The notes beneath the pieces were generated by a model that saw only the letters and a list, made by a program, of their open reading frames with translations, ran no database searches and was not told where the DNA came from. From the NCBI GenBank assembly GCA_036655355.1, contig JAVVQG010000015.1:44539-108538 (forward strand): DNA of 64,000 bases. The letters run 5' to 3'. Made by a program: the position numbers and the translations under genes. Shown piece by piece: positions 52,307 to 61,095 of this stretch. The first letter of the stretch is position 1; every line of letters starts with the position of its first letter. Source of the stretch: JAUNSR01 sp036655355. Its GTDB lineage: Bacteria; Bacteroidota; Bacteroidia; Bacteroidales; JAUNSR01.

Positions 52307-53406
52307 CAATCCAATTTATTCAGTTCTTCGATAATTCGCGTCACCTCCTCCTCATCGAGGGCGGGGTGGAGCGGAAGGCTCAGTTCCTCTGCGGCGAGTT
52401 GTTCGGTAAGGGGATACGTGCGACTGTTCCACTCCGCATACGCCTTTTGGCGGTGGGGCGGAATCGGATAATGAATAAGCGTTTCAATACCCGCCGCGCT
52501 CAATTTCATTCGAGCTTCCTCCCGGGCGACGATCCGCACGGGATAGATGTGATAAACATGCTCCCCCTGTACGGCGGGAGCGGGCAACAGTACGCGGGGA
52601 TTGCGGATCTCCGACGCATAACGCTCCGCGATGGCGATTCGTTTCCGATTATCGGCATCGAGGTACGCCAGCTTGCAATGAAGCAGCGCGGCCTGCATTT
52701 CGTCAAGCCGGGAGTTGCATCCTTTGTAAATGTTGTGGTATTTTTTTTGTGATCCGTAATTGCCCAGTTGGCGAACCGTTTCTGCCAGACGCGGATCGGA
52801 GGTGGTCACCGCCCCCGCATCACCCAAGGCACCCAGGTTCTTGCCGGGATAGAAGCTAAAGCCTGCCGCATCGCCCAAATTCCCGCAACGGATTCCCGCA
52901 TGCGCGGCACCGTGCGACTGTGCACAATCTTCCACCACTTTCAAGCGATGTTTCCGCGCAATCTCACCGACGGCAGCCATATCGCACAATCGGCCGTACA
53001 AGTGTACAGCCAGAATCGCTTTGGTACGGGGCGTAATCAACGCTTCGATGCGTTTCGGATCGATGTTGTGGGTAGCGGGATCGGGTTCGCACAGCACCGG
53101 GACGAGATTGTTTTCAGATACCGCCAGAATCGACGCGATGTAGGTGTTGGCGGGTACGATCACCTCGTCTCCCGAACACAACGCTCCCATTTCCAACCAA
53201 GCGCGGAAAATGAGGGTGAGCGCTTCAAGACCGTTCCCCACGCCCACGCAATGCGCCGTACCGCAATAGGTGGCGAATGCGGACTCAAACCGGGCGAGTT
53301 CGCTTCCCTGCAAATACCACCCGGAACTTACTACCCGCAGGGCGGCTTGCGAGAGCGCAGGCTCATACCGCGCATTGATTTTCTGTAGATCGAGGTATTT
53401 TATCAT
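52306..53406 (-). CDS. fdtB: DegT/DnrJ family sugar aminotransferase (FdtB-like)
   Basis: 366 aa. PLP enzyme: YLDLQKINARYE, GNGLEALTLI, EVIVPANTYIASILAV, HLYGRLCDM, EDCAQSHGA, and the lysine site FYPGKNLGALGDAGA with Lys189. This pattern is that of the 3-keto-6-deoxy-sugar transaminases FdtB/QdtB, which act right after an FdtA/QdtA isomerase. Two FdtA-like genes lie two and three genes upstream. Product expected: dTDP-3-amino-3,6-dideoxyhexose. Its 5' end overlaps the acyltransferase gene by 44 bp, and its stop is TGATG-coupled to the flippase. Confidence 0.87.
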   Translation of the reverse strand: MIKYLDLQKINARYEPALSQAALRVVSSGWYLQGSELARFESAFATYCGTAHCVGVGNGLEALTLIFRAWLEMGALCSGDEVIVPANTYIASILAVSENNLVPVLCEPDPATHNIDPKRIEALITPRTKAILAVHLYGRLCDMAAVGEIARKHRLKVVEDCAQSHGAAHAGIRCGNLGDAAGFSFYPGKNLGALGDAGAVTTSDPRLAETVRQLGNYGSQKKYHNIYKGCNSRLDEMQAALLHCKLAYLDADNRKRIAIAERYASEIRNPRVLLPAPAVQGEHVYHIYPVRIVAREEARMKLSAAGIETLIHYPIPPHRQKAYAEWNSRTYPLTEQLAAEELSLPLHPALDEEEVTRIIEELNKLD

Positions 53407-54346
53407 GATTCAAATCCAATTCGTAAATATCATAAACCACCGCACGCGCACCGAAGCCCTCCTTCTGCACCATGAGTCCCTGATTCAGCACCCGCCCCCC
53501 GTTTTCATTCGAAGTACCCAGATCGAACCATTCGAATCCCTCGTATCGCTTCGTAATCAAATGGGTAAGCAGGTAATCGAGTGCGCCGCTCTTGCGTCCC
53601 GTCGGCGAAGAGCAAAGGTATTGCGTGTGAACGGTTCCCTTATAGGCATACACCACCACACCCGCTTCGGGTATCCCGTCACATTCAAGCGTAAAACTGC
53701 GAATGTACTCCGGAAAGCGTTCCTGAAGAAGCGAGATCTCCGCAAGGGAGTGCACCGGTTTGGCCTGATGCCGATCGCGGAGGGTCTCTTCGAGCAAACT
53801 CCACAATTGCGTAAGGTTATCGCCTTCAACCACCCGGCAAGCGCCGGAAACGGCTATTTTGCGTGCGCAACGCGTCCGGTTATAGCTGAAGGGGAGCATT
53901 CGCTCGCGGCGGATCGCAGCGGAGACGTTACGGGCATAAAACGTTGCGCCCAAAAGAAAAAGGGCGTAACTGTCTTCGTCCGAAGGGTATCGTTGGTATA
54001 TAAGCGGTGTCTTCTTGTAGATGAGTTTTTCGAAACCGCGGGCGCGCAAGTACTCCGTGAGGTACTGCATCACGGCACACACTTCCGGGGTCGTACTCCG
54101 AACCGAGAGAATCAGCGAACCGTAGGTGAGTCCCTGGTGTGAATGGTAAGTGGCTCCCGACTCGTTTCCGGGAAGCAGCGCGATCAGTCGCCCCTTCTCA
54201 TTGTAAATCAGCAACGAATGGTCTTTAAAGCGATCGGCATGATACTCCATGTAATCGCGCAAGTGGAGAAACGTGCCGTTCTTGGACTCCTCCACAAAGC
54301 GATCCCATGCTGATTTAAGCTCGTGCCGGTAACGTATTATTCGCAT
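53363..54346 (-). CDS. FemAB-like GNAT-fold acyltransferase
   Basis: 327 aa, soluble. N-terminal WDRFVEESKNGTFLHLRDYM is typical of FemAB/GNAT proteins in glycan loci; the second half has RSFTLECDGIPEAGVVVYAYKG and SGALDYLLTHLITKRYEGFEWFDLGTSNE, the GNAT-like acceptor fold. It overlaps the aminotransferase gene by 44 bp and the upstream FdtA gene by 10 bp. In this setting it probably N-acylates the amino sugar (Fuc3N or Qui3N) made by FdtA/FdtB, taking the role of FdtC/QdtC, which is otherwise missing. That role is inferred from context. Confidence 0.8.
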   Translation of the reverse strand: MRIIRYRHELKSAWDRFVEESKNGTFLHLRDYMEYHADRFKDHSLLIYNEKGRLIALLPGNESGATYHSHQGLTYGSLILSVRSTTPEVCAVMQYLTEYLRARGFEKLIYKKTPLIYQRYPSDEDSYALFLLGATFYARNVSAAIRRERMLPFSYNRTRCARKIAVSGACRVVEGDNLTQLWSLLEETLRDRHQAKPVHSLAEISLLQERFPEYIRSFTLECDGIPEAGVVVYAYKGTVHTQYLCSSPTGRKSGALDYLLTHLITKRYEGFEWFDLGTSNENGGRVLNQGLMVQKEGFGARAVVYDIYELDLNHDKIPRSTENQCAV

Positions 54347-54759
54347 CCCCTCATTGTTTTGAATTCGTCGAAATCACGGATATAATCGGCTTCGTCATAA
54401 CCGTGTGAAGTAAGCACCAGACAGATCGCACCGGAAGAGAATCCCTTCTCGGAGGCCCAGATGCCGGGCGGTATGTGCAGTCCGTAATAGGGTCGGTTGA
54501 GCATGACGGTACGTTTGTTCACCCCGTCATTGATCTCCACTTCGAAACTGCCCCCCGCTGCAACAATAAACTGATGGCACGCGCGATGGGCATGTCCCCC
54601 GCGGTCGGCTCCCCCCGGAATGTCGTAGATATAAAATACCCGCGCAATCTCGAAAGGGACGTTGATGTTGTTGTGCACCGGAGTCAGATTGCCCCGGCGG
54701 TCGCGGATACGGTTCAGTTCGATAACGGAACAATCGTAGATCAATGGATACTGCTTCAT
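54337..54759 (-). CDS. fdtA: FdtA/QdtA family dTDP-sugar 3,4-ketoisomerase (cupin)
   Basis: 140 aa from ATG 54759 (MKQYPLIYDC); the longer frame from 54840 runs antiparallel into no homologous region and overlaps the upstream cupin. Motifs: DRRGNLTPV, RVFYIYDIPGGADRGGHAHRACHQ with both active-site histidines (His56, His58), AAGGSFEVEINDG, and PPGIWAS. It converts dTDP-4-keto-6-deoxyglucose to the 3-keto isomer for FdtB. It overlaps the upstream cupin gene by ATGA. The dTDP-glucose genes rmlA and rmlB are not in the window. Confidence 0.88.
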   Translation of the reverse strand: MKQYPLIYDCSVIELNRIRDRRGNLTPVHNNINVPFEIARVFYIYDIPGGADRGGHAHRACHQFIVAAGGSFEVEINDGVNKRTVMLNRPYYGLHIPPGIWASEKGFSSGAICLVLTSHGYDEADYIRDFDEFKTMRGCE

Positions 54760-55163
54760 GGGTTTAATTCTTTTCGGAACACCTCGAAATCTTCTATGTA
54801 TTCGGCGGCATCGTACGCACCGGAACTGAGTACGAGGCACAAGGAATTGGTAGAGAAGTTATCCAGTCGGCGCCACGTCATCGGGGGCACATACACCCCG
54901 CGATAGGAGCGGTTCAACGAGAATACATACTCCTGCGAGCCGTCGTTCAGGATCACGTCGAAGCTGCCGGACAACGCCACGATCAGTTCGTGTTGGGTCC
55001 GGAAAGCGTGACTGCCCCGGAACTGTCCGCCCGGCACATCGTAGATCCAATAGGTACGTTCGATGCGGAACGGCAGGTGTTTCTCCCCCTCTATGAAGGA
55101 GAGATTCCCGCGTTCATCTTCTATCTTCGGTAATTGAATGATTCTGGGTTTCTGTTGTTCCAT
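54756..55163 (-). CDS. Second FdtA-like cupin, with an altered active-site histidine
   Basis: 135 aa. It has the same fold landmarks as its neighbour: DERGNLSFIEG, RTYWIYDVPGGQFRGSHAFRTQHE, ALSGSFDVILNDG, and the PPMTW block. At the site where the neighbour has HAH (His56, His58), this one has HAF: His52 is kept, and Phe54 replaces the second His. It may be an inactive or specialised paralogue, for example a partner subunit or a WxcM-like variant with another product. It starts 32 bp after the EnvC-like gene and overlaps the next cupin gene by ATGA. Confidence 0.82.
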   Translation of the reverse strand: MEQQKPRIIQLPKIEDERGNLSFIEGEKHLPFRIERTYWIYDVPGGQFRGSHAFRTQHELIVALSGSFDVILNDGSQEYVFSLNRSYRGVYVPPMTWRRLDNFSTNSLCLVLSSGAYDAAEYIEDFEVFRKELNP

Positions 55164-55195
55164 GGCGTAATTATAAATAGAAGGAAGTTAGCGTC

Positions 55196-56419
55196 TTATC
55201 GCGCCAACCACGGCTCCGGATTCAGTTTCGTGGTTTCTTTCCAGAGCTGGAATTGCATCTTGGTCAGGTTGCCCGCTTCGGTATCGGTAAAGATCTTTCC
55301 GATCGTCTGTCTGGTCTTCACCTTGTCGCCCACCTTCACGTACACGTCGCTCAGGTTTGAATAAACGGTAAGGTAATTACCGTGTCGCACGATCACCGAC
55401 ACATTGTAGCCCGGGAGCACCAACACTTTGGTCACCACCCCGTCGAAGACCGATCTGGCCTCCACGCCCGGTTTACTCTGTATGTCTATCCCGTTGTTAT
55501 TGATGGTAACGTGTTTCAGTTGAGGGTGCTGATGTTGTCCGAAGCGTCCCACGATCACATAACTGCCGTTCACGGGGAAAGGCAATTTCCCTTTGTTTTT
55601 CTCGAAACTTCCGGAGAGAGCGGTTTCGGTCTTATCCATCGCATATCCCCCTTTGACGGCTGCTTTCGAGCCGCTTTTTTGGGCGGCCTTCCGTGCTTCC
55701 TCTTCAATCATGCGCTGAATCTGCTGATCGAGGTTCCGCGATTCCTGCTGCTGTTTCTTCAATTCGGCCTGCAGGGATTTCTCCTTCTTACGAAGGTCGT
55801 TCACAATCTCCTGCTGGTGATTCTCTTTCTGTTTCAGGTTTTCCGTCTCTTCTCGGCGTTCCGCCAACAGGTTTTGCTTCTCATCCTTTTTAGCTTCGAG
55901 CGTCGCCTTTTTCTCATTCAGCAACGTCTGCTTCCGACCGATCTCACGCGCCTGATCCTTGCGCCACTGTGAATATTCGCGCAGGTAGCGCAAACGACGG
56001 TAAGATTGTTCGAGCGATTGTGCCGAGAGGATGAACATCATCTGTTCGGTACCACCGCGTTTTCGATAGATGCCCTGCATCGCCTTGGCGTATTTCTCTT
56101 TCTTTTGTTCAAGTTCTTCTTCGAGCTGATTCACTTCGCGGACAATGCGACGCTGCTCTTTGTCGATCTCCACGATCTCGTGGTTGAGCGTACCGATCAA
56201 CTGACGGCGCGTCTTGATCTCCTGCGTGAGGACATTCAGTTTATTCAGCGAATTAAGCGCTGATTTTTTTGTATCGGAAAGCATCCGGTTCGTCTCCTCA
56301 ATCATCTCTTGAGTAGCACGTTTGAGTCGCTCGAGTTCGCTCCTCTTTTTGGAGTTCTGAGCGATCGAGGTAAATAGTATTAAAAAGCAGCTTGCAATGA
56401 ATAGCGATCTTAATTTCAT
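55196..56419 (-). CDS. envC: EnvC-like murein hydrolase activator (degenerate M23 peptidase)
   Basis: 407 aa, signal peptide ending SIAQ (about residue 21). Residues about 22-245 are a long coiled coil with many Lys/Glu/Gln heptads; the C-terminus (about 290-405) is an LytM/M23 domain. The zinc ligands are lost: the HxxxD site reads NNNGIDIQ and the HxH site YLTVYSNL, so it should be catalytically dead, as in E. coli EnvC, and act by activating an amidase at the septum. It follows DUF4292 by 26 bp in the dut operon. Confidence 0.92.
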   Translation of the reverse strand: MKLRSLFIASCFLILFTSIAQNSKKRSELERLKRATQEMIEETNRMLSDTKKSALNSLNKLNVLTQEIKTRRQLIGTLNHEIVEIDKEQRRIVREVNQLEEELEQKKEKYAKAMQGIYRKRGGTEQMMFILSAQSLEQSYRRLRYLREYSQWRKDQAREIGRKQTLLNEKKATLEAKKDEKQNLLAERREETENLKQKENHQQEIVNDLRKKEKSLQAELKKQQQESRNLDQQIQRMIEEEARKAAQKSGSKAAVKGGYAMDKTETALSGSFEKNKGKLPFPVNGSYVIVGRFGQHQHPQLKHVTINNNGIDIQSKPGVEARSVFDGVVTKVLVLPGYNVSVIVRHGNYLTVYSNLSDVYVKVGDKVKTRQTIGKIFTDTEAGNLTKMQFQLWKETTKLNPEPWLAR

Positions 56420-56445
56420 CCGGACTTTTGCAATTATGAATAGTA

Positions 56446-57273
56446 TTATTTCACAAGCGATTTCACCAAATCGCTCAATTCAATCTTACGATAGGAGGCC
56501 GGAATAGCGAATTGCATATTCATCGGTTTATTTACCTCCACTTTCGAATAGGTCAGCTCCGCCGTGATCTTTTTATCGCCCGATTTGTATTGCAGGTTCG
56601 ATTTCATCGGAAAGAGCGCACCGTTGAGGTTTTCGAAAACAGTGTAGTTCCAATCCACCGCATGCGTGTTCTTTAGGTTAGAAACGCGGGTTTGTGACAA
56701 ATTATTATTCCGGTTGAGGAAGAAATGCAGGTTAAAGAGATCCTGATCTTTCTGACGTCCCACCATCAGTCCGTCACTCTCGGTACGCCAACTGAAGCGA
56801 TTGAAATCCTTCGCATTGAGATTTTCGTTACCGGGCACGAACATGTAGTTCATGAACAACGCCTGTACGGTTTCAAAACGCACATCCACGGGCAGTGATT
56901 TCAGATACACGCCGATCGCCTCCGCCACGTAACGTTTGTTGATACGGTCGAGCACTTTCACACTGTCGTTGGAGAATTCGGCGCGGAATACCTCGATACC
57001 CAGAAACGGCTGAAGTGAGATCTGCAGTTTCTTATTCTTCTCGATTTTAATAGTACCGTTGACGTTCAGCGATTTCTTACCGTCGTTGAAACCGACGTTT
57101 ACCTTCGATTGGAACGTATTGAATTCCAATCGGTTGTTCAGCACGGCCGAGTAACGACTCTGTTCATCAACAGTGGATAACGCACCCGAAGAGAGTTCCG
57201 CTTTCTTTTTACACGATGTCAGGCTGAGGGCTCCCGCCACACACACCATGAAGGCGATGATCTGTTTTCTCAT
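56446..57273 (-). CDS. DUF4292 lipoprotein
   Basis: 275 aa with lipobox LSLTSC (Cys21). The rest is beta-rich: repeated strand patterns FQSKVNVGFNDGKKSLNVNGT, KIEKNKKLQISLQPFLGIEVFRAEF, then RINKRYVAEAIGVYLK. This matches DUF4292, which has the overall shape of LolA/LolB lipoprotein carriers and may take part in envelope assembly. The gene follows the TPR lipoprotein gene with no gap (the stop and the start codon adjoin) and precedes the EnvC-like gene by 26 bp. Confidence 0.9.
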   Translation of the reverse strand: MRKQIIAFMVCVAGALSLTSCKKKAELSSGALSTVDEQSRYSAVLNNRLEFNTFQSKVNVGFNDGKKSLNVNGTIKIEKNKKLQISLQPFLGIEVFRAEFSNDSVKVLDRINKRYVAEAIGVYLKSLPVDVRFETVQALFMNYMFVPGNENLNAKDFNRFSWRTESDGLMVGRQKDQDLFNLHFFLNRNNNLSQTRVSNLKNTHAVDWNYTVFENLNGALFPMKSNLQYKSGDKKITAELTYSKVEVNKPMNMQFAIPASYRKIELSDLVKSLVK

Positions 57274-59016
57274 TTATTCCTTAATGTAATTCTTTGTTTC
57301 AATCTTTTTTTTCAGCACCTCGCTGTCGTTGCCCATCTCCTGCGCTTTCTTCCATTGCGCTACGGCGGCCTCTTTCTCGTCGTTCATAAACAGGATATCG
57401 CCGTAATGCTCCATCACTTCGGCGCTTTGGCTGCCGTCGGCTTTATTTACCGCGCTCTGGATGTAGAATTTAGCCAGCATGTAATTGCCCTGTTTGAAAT
57501 AGATCCACGCATAGGTATCGAGGTAAGTGGCGTTGTTGGGTTCAAGTTCGACGGCTTTTCCGCTGAGACGTTCCGCTTTCGAAAGGTCTTTTCCCTCCAA
57601 CGAAAGGAAGTAGCTGTAATTATTCAGAACGGCGGCATTCTTTTCGTTGTATTTCAGCGCCTCATCGTACGAATCATACGCTTTCTGAATCTGATCCAGT
57701 TTGTAGTACACGTCGCCGATCTGTCCCCACAAAGTAGAGATCATCTGCACGTTCTTCGGATCGATCTTCTCAAGTCCTTTCTGATACGCTTTGAGCGCCT
57801 GTTCCTGTTTGTCCATCATGGAGTAGCCCACCCCCTGATAGAGGTACAGTTCGGGCATTTCGGGCACATAATGCATCCCTTTCTCGGTAGATTCCACTAC
57901 GCCGGCCCAATTCTCCTGACGCATGTCCACTCCGATGAGTTGCATCCACAGGTTTCGTTCATTGGGATTGAAATCAACCGCAAATCCGAGCTGTTCACGC
58001 GCCTCTTTCATGCGGTTGGTCGAAACCAACACTTCGGCATAGAGGGCGTGCACCTCGCTCACCTGCGGATGCTGATCGATGATGGTGGTAAAGAGCGAAT
58101 CCGTTTCGTTCAGCGACTCTTTCTTCTGCAACAGCGTAGAGAGGTAGCCGGTAAGCATCTTCACTTTCGTATCGACATCGAGTTTCTCATTCACCAAGGC
58201 ATCTTTCACCAACTTATTGGAAGCGGTAATGTCTCCGATGCTGTTGTAATAATTGGCCATTGCCAATAATAGGTAGACGTTATCGGGCTCCGTCAAGGCT
58301 GCTTGGTCGTATGCCGCTTTGGCTTCGGTAAGCATGCCGGCACCCAGATAAAGGTCGCCCAGCAAAATCTGATATTGAATCAGGGTAGGGTAAGCCGCGA
58401 TCAGCTTGCGCACCTCTTGAAACGCCTCTTCCTTACGGTCAAGCGTCATGTAAAGACGGTGTTTCTCAAGCGATATCGGTTCCATGACTCCGGTATTCTC
58501 CTCCATCTTGTCGAGGGCGGCAATCGCCTTTTCGGTTTCTCCGCGCTGCGTATATACATCGGCAAGGGCGTAGTTGATCTCGGTATTATCGGGATTTTTC
58601 TCCGCCAAACGGGAATACACCGCCACAGCTTCATCGCTCATGTTGAGGTTCTGAAGCAGACGCGCCTCAAGCATACTGTACCAGTAGTTGTCCGGATCGC
58701 GACGGGTTGCGCCCTGTAGGTAATCGAGAGCCAGAAGCGGACGTCCCAGTTTCAGATAATAGTTCGCCAGTTCAAAGCCCGCGGCCGCACTGGTCGTATC
58801 GATAGCCACCGCCTTCTTCATCAAATCAAAGGCCGCATCCTGTTTTCCCTGATTTTTAAGACGCAAAGACTCCAGAAAGTAATAATCGAATTTCCGACGT
58901 TCACTTTCCGAAAGCAAATCATCCGCCTCACTCCCGCGCCCCAATTTAGAGGAGGAAGCGCAGGCCGAGAGCATTAATCCCGCACACACTATTTTAATCC
59001 ACTTGAATCCCTTCAT
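57274..59016 (-). CDS. TPR-repeat lipoprotein
   Basis: 580 aa with lipobox LSAC (Cys19). About 12-14 tetratricopeptide repeats run from about residue 45 to 570, for example AGFELANYYLKLGRPLLALDYLQGA and VLNNYSYFLSLEGKDLSKAE. It is a periplasmic scaffold protein, partner unknown. It is 54 bp downstream of dut and directly adjoins the DUF4292 gene, a grouping suggestive of an envelope-assembly complex. No enzyme domain is present. Confidence 0.92.
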   Translation of the reverse strand: MKGFKWIKIVCAGLMLSACASSSKLGRGSEADDLLSESERRKFDYYFLESLRLKNQGKQDAAFDLMKKAVAIDTTSAAAGFELANYYLKLGRPLLALDYLQGATRRDPDNYWYSMLEARLLQNLNMSDEAVAVYSRLAEKNPDNTEINYALADVYTQRGETEKAIAALDKMEENTGVMEPISLEKHRLYMTLDRKEEAFQEVRKLIAAYPTLIQYQILLGDLYLGAGMLTEAKAAYDQAALTEPDNVYLLLAMANYYNSIGDITASNKLVKDALVNEKLDVDTKVKMLTGYLSTLLQKKESLNETDSLFTTIIDQHPQVSEVHALYAEVLVSTNRMKEAREQLGFAVDFNPNERNLWMQLIGVDMRQENWAGVVESTEKGMHYVPEMPELYLYQGVGYSMMDKQEQALKAYQKGLEKIDPKNVQMISTLWGQIGDVYYKLDQIQKAYDSYDEALKYNEKNAAVLNNYSYFLSLEGKDLSKAERLSGKAVELEPNNATYLDTYAWIYFKQGNYMLAKFYIQSAVNKADGSQSAEVMEHYGDILFMNDEKEAAVAQWKKAQEMGNDSEVLKKKIETKNYIKE

Positions 59017-59070
59017 AATCTTTCGAATGAAATATGAGAGGCACGAGGAACTTCCCCGTGCCTTAAATTT

Positions 59071-59502
59071 TTATTTTCCGGTATGTCCGAATCCGCCCGC
59101 CCCGCGATCGGAGTGCTCCAGCGAATCGGTTTCAACCCATTTCACCTGCGAATGTGGCGCTACCACCATCTGGCAGATACGCTCTCCGTCATTGATCACA
59201 AAATCTTCCTGAGACAGATTGATCAGGATTACTCTGATCTCTCCGCGATAATCCGCATCGATCGTACCCGGCGAGTTCAAAACCGTCAATCCGTGTTTCA
59301 ATGCCAAACCGCTTCTTGGACGGATCTGCGCTTCGAATCCTTCAGGCAGTTCAATAAACAGTCCCGTAGGAATCAATGCCCTTTGAAAAGGTTTTAGTAC
59401 TACCGGTTCTGAAATGTTCGCACGGATGTCCATCCCCGCAGAGAGGCTCGTTGCGTAAGCCGGCAATTCATGTTTTGATTGGTTTACAATCTTTACGTCC
59501 AT
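59071..59502 (-). CDS. dut: dUTP diphosphatase
   Basis: ATG at 59502 (MDVKIVNQSKHELPAYA) is chosen; the 59547 frame adds 15 unconserved residues. The protein is 143 aa, standard for trimeric dUTPase. Motifs: SAGMDIRAN (motif 1), PRSGLALKHG (2), GTIDADYRGEI (3), ERICQMVV (4) and DRGAGGFGHTGK (5), all present. It keeps uracil out of DNA and supplies dUMP. It is the first gene of the leftward envelope operon and divergent from dgt, 158 bp away. Confidence 0.98.
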   Translation of the reverse strand: MDVKIVNQSKHELPAYATSLSAGMDIRANISEPVVLKPFQRALIPTGLFIELPEGFEAQIRPRSGLALKHGLTVLNSPGTIDADYRGEIRVILINLSQEDFVINDGERICQMVVAPHSQVKWVETDSLEHSDRGAGGFGHTGK

Positions 59503-59620
59503 AATCTGAAATATCAAAAAGTTTGCAAGGGAGAATCCCCCATTCATATGCGAAAATAACGAAATCCGGGGAATGCCCCTTATCTTTTGACGATTAATCA
59601 GATATATCTCCCTTTTTTAC

Positions 59621-59628
59621 TACTTTTG
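59621..59628 (+). promoter_or_regulatory. Putative -7 box of dgt
   Basis: TACTTTTG matches TAnnTTTG, 33 bp upstream of the dgt start codon. A well-spaced -33 TTTG is not seen. Confidence 0.45.
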
Positions 59629-59660
59629 TTTATAGGTTAACCGATCCATTCAGTGGTAAA

Positions 59661-61034
59661 ATGACACAAAACAGAACAGTTAAAACAGACGCAGAACTCC
59701 CCGCGATGAACTGGGATCAGCTTCTCTCCACCAAGCGATTCGGTCAGGAGAAGTACCACGATGCCCGCGAACACGCCCGTACGGATTTCCAGCGCGATTA
59801 CGACCGCCTCATCTTCTCCTCCCCCTTTCGCAGATTACAGAACAAGACGCAGGTCTTTCCGCTTCCGGGAAGCATTTTCGTACACAACCGGCTGACGCAC
59901 AGTCTCGAGGTGGCGTGCGTGGGACGATCACTTGCGAATAACGTAGCGGCGGGACTCTCCGAGAAATACCGTCACGAGCCGTGGTTCGGAAAACTTCAGG
60001 AGATCGGTTCGGTAGTGGCGGCAGCCTGTCTGGCGCACGACCTGGGCAATCCGCCCTTCGGTCATTCGGGCGAGAAAGCCATCGCAACTTATTTCTCCGA
60101 AGGAAAAGGACAACAACACAAAGAATACATGTCGCGCCAAGAGTGGGCGGACCTGACCCATTTCGAAGGAAATGCAAATGCCTTCAGACTGTTGACACAT
60201 CAGTTCAACGGTCGCCGCGAAGGAGGTTTCGCACTCACTTACACCACATTGGCTTCAATCGTAAAATATCCGTTCAGCTCTTCGCTGGCGGGGAATAAAC
60301 AGAAATTCGGTTTCTTCTCGGCCGAAGCGGACGCTTTCAAACTGGTGGCTCAGGAACTGGGACTCCTGAAGTTCGACGAAGCGGGAAACCGTTATTCGCG
60401 TCACCCGCTGGTTTACCTGGTGGAAGCGGCAGACGATATCTGTTACCAAGTGATGGACATCGAAGACGCGCACAAGCTGAAACTACTCACCACTGCCGAA
60501 ACGAAAGAGTTGTTCCTAAGCTTCTTTCCGCCCGAGCGCATTGAACGGATCTTGAAAACTTTCGAGATCGTTTCGGACACGAACGAGCAGATCGCTTACC
60601 TGCGCTCCTGTGTGATCGGTACGCTGGTAGACGAGTGTTCGCGCGCCTTCATTAAATATGAAGAGGAGTTGCTGAAGGGTACGCTGAACAAACCGCTCAT
60701 CTCCTTCATCGGAGAACTCCCTTGCCGCGCCTATGAAGCGTGTACCGAAATGGCATGGAAGCGACTTTACCGCTCTTCGGACGTTGTGGATATCGAATTG
60801 GCGGGACATCAGATCATCTCGATACTACTCGAAAAGCTGATCCATGCCGTGGAGAATCCCGAGAAGTCTTACTCGCGTCTCCTCTTGGATCGCGTTCCGA
60901 TGCAGTATGAAACCGGATCGCCTACGAAATACGGACGCATCATGTCTGTGCTCGATTACATCTCGGGCATGACGGATGTGTATGCGCTTGATCTCTATCG
61001 CAAGATATTCGGCATGAGTCTCCCTTCGCTGTAA
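59661..61034 (+). CDS. dgt: dGTP triphosphohydrolase-like HD-domain protein
   Basis: 457 aa. HD fold: RRLQNKTQVFPLPGS and HNRLTHSLEVACVGRSL (His), AACLAHDLGNPPFGHSGE (His-Asp), and VEAADDICYQVMDIED (Asp) complete the metal site, and the GGFALTYTTLASIVKYP block is typical of Dgt-family enzymes. It would hydrolyse dGTP to deoxyguanosine and tripolyphosphate. Such enzymes balance dNTP pools and can limit phage. It is divergent from dut, another dNTP enzyme, and followed by the TPM gene after 61 bp. Confidence 0.94.
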   Translation: MTQNRTVKTDAELPAMNWDQLLSTKRFGQEKYHDAREHARTDFQRDYDRLIFSSPFRRLQNKTQVFPLPGSIFVHNRLTHSLEVACVGRSLANNVAAGLSEKYRHEPWFGKLQEIGSVVAAACLAHDLGNPPFGHSGEKAIATYFSEGKGQQHKEYMSRQEWADLTHFEGNANAFRLLTHQFNGRREGGFALTYTTLASIVKYPFSSSLAGNKQKFGFFSAEADAFKLVAQELGLLKFDEAGNRYSRHPLVYLVEAADDICYQVMDIEDAHKLKLLTTAETKELFLSFFPPERIERILKTFEIVSDTNEQIAYLRSCVIGTLVDECSRAFIKYEEELLKGTLNKPLISFIGELPCRAYEACTEMAWKRLYRSSDVVDIELAGHQIISILLEKLIHAVENPEKSYSRLLLDRVPMQYETGSPTKYGRIMSVLDYISGMTDVYALDLYRKIFGMSLPSL

Positions 61035-61095
61035 AGCCGGACGTTCCGACTTGCCGGGAAGGCTCCCCTACTATTAAAATTTATACAATATAGAA

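Noticed and set aside
52307..52309. TTG start for the flippase
   Set aside because: ATG at 52306 is the next codon and gives a tight TGATG coupling with the aminotransferase gene.
57355..58269. 304-aa plus-strand frame within the TPR lipoprotein gene
   Set aside because: Antisense shadow caused by the repeated, biased codons of the TPR gene.
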